Shown here: positions 59,907 through 64,000 of the stretch, piece by piece
Layout: the number at the start of each line of letters is the position of its first letter
Position numbering within the stretch: position 1 is the first letter of the stretch
Source of the DNA: Nostoc sp. PA-18-2419
GTDB lineage: Bacteria > Cyanobacteriota > Cyanobacteriia > Cyanobacteriales > Nostocaceae
DNA length: 64,000 nt
NCBI RefSeq assembly: GCF_005869855.1
Contig: NZ_SZNH01000006.1
Location: 136,266-200,265 of the forward strand
Direction of reading: 5' to 3'
Translations under genes and position numbers: made by a program
Notes under the pieces: generated by a model
Seen by the model: only the letters and a program-made list of their open reading frames with translations
Database searches by the model: none
What the model was told of the DNA's origin: nothing

Positions 59907-61511
59907 ATGAATCTAGTGAATAAAACACAAAAGACATTTGCACTAACAACACCCCTATATTATGTTAACGATATACCTCATATAGGCAGCGCTTATACAA
60001 CGATCGCCGCCGATGTAGTAGCCAGATTTCATCGGCTATTGGGGCATCAAGTACTATTAATTACGGGTACAGATGAGCATGGGCAAAAAATTCAGCGATC
60101 GGCAGAAATTTTAGGTAAAGCCCCACAAGATTTTTGCGATGAAATTGTGCCTAGTTTTGTGAGTTTGTGGCAGTTGCTTGATATTCAATATGATCGCTTT
60201 AGTCGGACTACTGCGCCTCGTCATGAAGCGATTGTGAAAGAATTCTTTGAGCGAGTATGGAAATCAGGCGATATCTACCAAGGACAACAACAAGGCTGGT
60301 ATTGTGTATCTTGTGAAGAATTTAAAGAAGAACGAGAACTTTTAGAAGGACACCACTGTCCAATTCATACTAATAAAGAAGTCGAGTGGCGAGACGAACA
60401 AAACTATTTTTTTCGCTTATCTAAATATCAAAATAAACTGACAGAACTTTATCAGTTAAAACCAGATTTTATCCAACCAGAAACTCGGCGCAACGAAGTC
60501 CTAAGCTTTGTTAATCAAGGTCTGCAAGACTTTTCAATTTCACGGGTGAATTTAGATTGGGGTTTTCCAGTACCAACCGATCCCAAGCACACACTTTATG
60601 TGTGGTTTGATGCACTACTCGGTTATGTAACTGCATTACTTGAACCCAATGCAGAACCAACTTTAGCCAATGCCTTAGAGACATGGTGGCCAATTAATTT
60701 GCATTTAATTGGTAAAGATATTCTGCGCTTCCACGCAGTTTACTGGCCAGCGATGCTGTTATCAGCTGGTTTACCCCTCCCAGACCGAGTATTTGGACAC
60801 GGGTTTTTGACTAAAGACGGTCTAAAAATGGGCAAAAGTCTGGGTAATACTCTCGATCCTGTAGAGTTAGTCCAACGCTATGGTAGCGATGCCGTTCGTT
60901 ATTACTTCCTTAAGGAAATCGAATTTGGCAAGGATGGAGATTTTAATGAAGTTAGGTTCATTAATTCTCTGAATGCAGATTTGGCAGACAAATTAGGTAA
61001 TTTGCTCAATCGCACCTTGAGCATGGTCAAAAAATACTGCGCCCAGAATAATGTACCATCAATCGGCAACGAAATAATCTCTGAAGAAAATCCTTTAAAA
61101 ACAATTGGTTTACCTCTGGGGGAACAGGTAAAACAAGCCTATGAGCAGCTAGCTTTCAATCAAGCCTGCGAATCTATCCTTTTACTGGTGCAAGCTAGTA
61201 ATAAGTTTATTGATGAACAAGCTCCTTGGTCATTATATAAGCAAGGACAGCAGCAGGAAGTCGAAAAAGTTCTGTACGCAGTACTAGAATCAGTTAGACT
61301 AGCAGCTTATCTATTATCACCAATTATTCCGAACATCAGTAGCGATATTTATCAGCAATTGGGCTTCGGAATAAACTTTAATGATCGCATCCAAAGTTCG
61401 CTTTATGCTCCTTTTGCCACCCATGCAACTTGGGGGGTACTATCTAGTAAACAACAGTTGGGTACACCTCAACCAATTTTTAAACGTATAGAACCCCCAA
61501 AAAACCATTAA
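59907..61511 (+). CDS. metG: methionyl-tRNA synthetase
   Basis: TTPLYYVNDIPHIGSAYTTIAAD; DGLKMGKSLGNTLDP (KMSKS-like). Confidence 0.97.
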   Translation: MNLVNKTQKTFALTTPLYYVNDIPHIGSAYTTIAADVVARFHRLLGHQVLLITGTDEHGQKIQRSAEILGKAPQDFCDEIVPSFVSLWQLLDIQYDRFSRTTAPRHEAIVKEFFERVWKSGDIYQGQQQGWYCVSCEEFKEERELLEGHHCPIHTNKEVEWRDEQNYFFRLSKYQNKLTELYQLKPDFIQPETRRNEVLSFVNQGLQDFSISRVNLDWGFPVPTDPKHTLYVWFDALLGYVTALLEPNAEPTLANALETWWPINLHLIGKDILRFHAVYWPAMLLSAGLPLPDRVFGHGFLTKDGLKMGKSLGNTLDPVELVQRYGSDAVRYYFLKEIEFGKDGDFNEVRFINSLNADLADKLGNLLNRTLSMVKKYCAQNNVPSIGNEIISEENPLKTIGLPLGEQVKQAYEQLAFNQACESILLLVQASNKFIDEQAPWSLYKQGQQQEVEKVLYAVLESVRLAAYLLSPIIPNISSDIYQQLGFGINFNDRIQSSLYAPFATHATWGVLSSKQQLGTPQPIFKRIEPPKNH

Positions 61512-61668
61512 TCCATATCAAACTCTAATTTTGTTCAATTTCTAATTTTCTGGGAAAAATTTATCGGGGCTGAAGTTAATTAGCTCCGGATCATTATCAT
61601 AAACCGCTGTGACTAGAATGTAAAACTTGGTAATTTGTATCAAAAATAACAGGGATAACAACTGAGGT

Positions 61669-62307
61669 ATGACAACAATGTTGAATAATTTAGAAAATGA
61701 CTCGATATTTACACCAGAACAAGTTTTGGAAAATCGGGGTCGAGTCGCCATATTTATAGATGGTTCAAATTTATTTTATGCTGCACTACAATTAGGAATT
61801 GAAATTGATTACACGAAGCTGTTGTGTAGATTAACTGGAGGTTCTCGGTTACTGCGAGCTTTCTTCTATACTGGTGTAGACCGGACAAACGAGAAGCAAC
61901 AGGGATTTTTGCTGTGGATGCGTCGCAATGGCTATCGAGTCATTGCAAAGGACTTGGTACAACTGCCAGATGGCTCTAAAAAAGCTAACCTGGATGTAGA
62001 AATAGCAGTCGATATGATGGCGTTAGTCGATTCTTATGATACCGCAGTTTTAGTTAGCGGTGATGGCGATTTGGCGTACGCAGTCAATTCTGTAAGCTAT
62101 CGTGGTGTCAGGGTAGAGGTAGTGAGTTTGCGTTCCATGACCAGTGACAGCTTAATTAATGTAAGCGATCGCTATATTGATTTAGAAGCCATCAAAGAAG
62201 ATATTCAAAAAACCCCTCGTCAAAGCTATCCATATCGACCACTATCGAGTATGGGATTTTTGGAAGACCCAAGAACTAGCGAGGGACATTTAGAAATCCA
62301 AGAATGA
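61669..62307 (+). CDS. LabA-like NYN domain protein
   Basis: RVAIFIDGSNLFYAAL; KANLDVEIAVDMMALV; AVLVSGDGDLAYAV. Confidence 0.9.
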   Translation: MTTMLNNLENDSIFTPEQVLENRGRVAIFIDGSNLFYAALQLGIEIDYTKLLCRLTGGSRLLRAFFYTGVDRTNEKQQGFLLWMRRNGYRVIAKDLVQLPDGSKKANLDVEIAVDMMALVDSYDTAVLVSGDGDLAYAVNSVSYRGVRVEVVSLRSMTSDSLINVSDRYIDLEAIKEDIQKTPRQSYPYRPLSSMGFLEDPRTSEGHLEIQE

Positions 62308-63542
62308 AGTATCAGTTTAATCATAAAGCAACAGAGATATTGGGGCAAAGGGCAGAGGGCAAGGGAGAGAAATTTTCTCCCTCACTCACTCCCCGACTTT
62401 CCTCTTTCTTGATTTTGCTTTTGAGCTTTTTTTTAGTAACTGGATTAGTCAGCTGTGGGGGGAAATCTCCCATAGCTTCTCAAGCAAATACTGCTGATTC
62501 ATCTGACGAAGATAGTAAATTGACATTCTTTGATGTCACCTTAGAACAAGCAGATGAAGTGGGACGGCCAATTTGGAAAGTCCAAGCAAAACGGGCGAAA
62601 TATACCAAAGAAAAGCAAATTGGTCAGGCTGAAAATCCTTATGGAGAACTGTACCAAGATGGCAAAGTCGTTTACCAAGTCAAAGCGGATGTAGCAGACA
62701 TTGAACAAGATGGAAAGCAGCTATTTCTCAAAGGTAAGATACTTGCCACAGACCCGAAAAATGGTGTTGTCTTGCAAGGTAATGAACTAGAATGGCGTCC
62801 CCAAGAAGATTTGTTGATTGTCCGCAACCAAATTAACGGTACTCATAAACAACTACAAGCAGTAGCGCAAGAAGCGCGAGTAAAAACTCGCCAGCAGCGG
62901 ATAGAATTTTCTGGAGGAGTAGTAGCAAATTCCGCCGATCCCCAATTGCAAATGCGAACCGAGCATTTGAATTGGAATATTAAAGAAGAAAAATTAATTG
63001 CCGATCGCCCCGTACAAATAGACCGTTATAAAAATAATCAAATTAGCGATCGCGGCAAAGGAAATTCTGCCGAAGTCAACTTAAAAACTAAAATTGCCAT
63101 CCTCCAACAAAATGCCCAATTAGATTTACTAGACCCACCATTACAAATTGCTAGTAACTCTATGACCTGGAACATGAACGCAGAAACCGTCACCACAAAG
63201 TCTTTTACGCGCATGTTCCAGCGTGTGGAAAAAGTCACCGTTACAGCTAATCAAGGTGAAATGAAAATACCGCAAAAAACGGTTTATTTAACAGGTAATG
63301 TCAACGCCGTTGGTCAGCGTCGCCAATCTTTAAATTCTAATACGTTAACTTGGTATTTAGACAATAAATTAGTTGAAGCTCAAGGAAATGTAGTTTATCG
63401 ACAAATTGACCCACCATTAAATTTCATCGGCGAAACAGCCGTTGGGAATTTGCAGACAGAAAATATTGTTGTCAAAGGTGGTAATTCTGGCGGTAGGGTA
63501 ATAACAGAGATTATTCCCCAAGAAAGAGCGAATCGTCAGTAG
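62304..63542 (+). CDS. lptC: LptC-like LPS export periplasmic lipoprotein
   Basis: Lipobox LVSCGG; DEVGRPIWKVQAKRAKYTKEKQIGQAENPYGELYQDGKVVYQVKADVADI; ATGA overlap with upstream gene. Confidence 0.85.
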   Translation: MKYQFNHKATEILGQRAEGKGEKFSPSLTPRLSSFLILLLSFFLVTGLVSCGGKSPIASQANTADSSDEDSKLTFFDVTLEQADEVGRPIWKVQAKRAKYTKEKQIGQAENPYGELYQDGKVVYQVKADVADIEQDGKQLFLKGKILATDPKNGVVLQGNELEWRPQEDLLIVRNQINGTHKQLQAVAQEARVKTRQQRIEFSGGVVANSADPQLQMRTEHLNWNIKEEKLIADRPVQIDRYKNNQISDRGKGNSAEVNLKTKIAILQQNAQLDLLDPPLQIASNSMTWNMNAETVTTKSFTRMFQRVEKVTVTANQGEMKIPQKTVYLTGNVNAVGQRRQSLNSNTLTWYLDNKLVEAQGNVVYRQIDPPLNFIGETAVGNLQTENIVVKGGNSGGRVITEIIPQERANRQ

Positions 63543-63777
63543 AGAGTAGGGAGTCGGAGGATGGGGAGCAGGGAGCAGAGGGGAAAAAAGCAGGTGTGGG
63601 AAGATGGGGAAGAAATCTTTCCCCCCACATACTCCCCACACTCCCCACACTTCCCACACTCCCCATACTTCCTGCATCCTGCCCCCTGCCCCTTGCCCCG
63701 ATGCCTCTCCCTCATCTCCCCAATTTGGCGTCAACTACTAGGCTAGGATCTTAGTACTATAAGTCCTTTGATTACCC

Positions 63778-64000
63778 ATGAATGGATCGAACCGATTAGA
63801 TAAAGAATCGTTGCCAACATCCGAGCAAGCAGAACACTCTCATAATCAGGATACAGACCACGAACATCTAAATCATACTTCTGGGCATAGAGAATTAGGT
63901 CATCCTCATGTCCATAGCGAAGAGTCATTACGACGAATTGTTAATCGGCTGTCGCGGATAGAAGGGCATATTCGTGGTATTAAAACAATGGTGCAACAAA
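63778..64000 (+). CDS. CsoR/RcnR/InrS-family metal-sensing repressor with His-rich N-terminus (truncated by window edge)
   Basis: Own translation MNGSNRLDKESLPTSEQAEHSHNQDTDHEHLNHTSGHRELGHPHVHSEESLRRIVNRLSRIEGHIRGIKTMVQQ... Confidence 0.85.
   Translation, partial: MNGSNRLDKESLPTSEQAEHSHNQDTDHEHLNHTSGHRELGHPHVHSEESLRRIVNRLSRIEGHIRGIKTMVQQ

Overview
The window is chromosomal DNA from a filamentous, probably heterocyst-forming (Nostocales) cyanobacterium. Evidence: many HIP1 octamers (GCGATCGC), heptameric STRR-type repeats, a HetP-family gene, sucrose synthase, and typical cyanobacterial families (DUF4330, DUF4359, AMIN, LabA-like NYN). Most of it is ordinary: about 45 supported CDS, one tRNA-His, and no CRISPR array or intact IS element. 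Recognisable blocks are cobA-sirB, susA, an RR / RR-GAF-PP2C / HATPase signalling block, fabD-fabH-plsX, pepA, rpe, metG, LabA-like + LptC-like, and a partial CsoR/InrS-type metal sensor at the right edge that the ORF track missed. The main points for follow-up are: (1) a near-perfect HetR-type palindrome upstream of the HetP-family gene; (2) a mosaic ~260-bp MITE-like repeat family, with two full copies in opposite orientation and two partial copies, that repeatedly abuts or supplies stop codons; (3) heptamer arrays whose ATGAC unit is itself the start codon of several genes; (4) G/C-skewed repeat sequence read in frame at the N-terminus of three unrelated membrane or exported proteins; (5) a lipoprotein-like serpin next to a subtilase-like protease with a D-to-E change in the triad; (6) a QueG-HAD fusion; (7) a short ORF whose SD and start codon lie inside a perfect hairpin; (8) mutually exclusive hairpins beside nested MITE-like elements. 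All family calls were made by eye from translated sequence; no database search was run.
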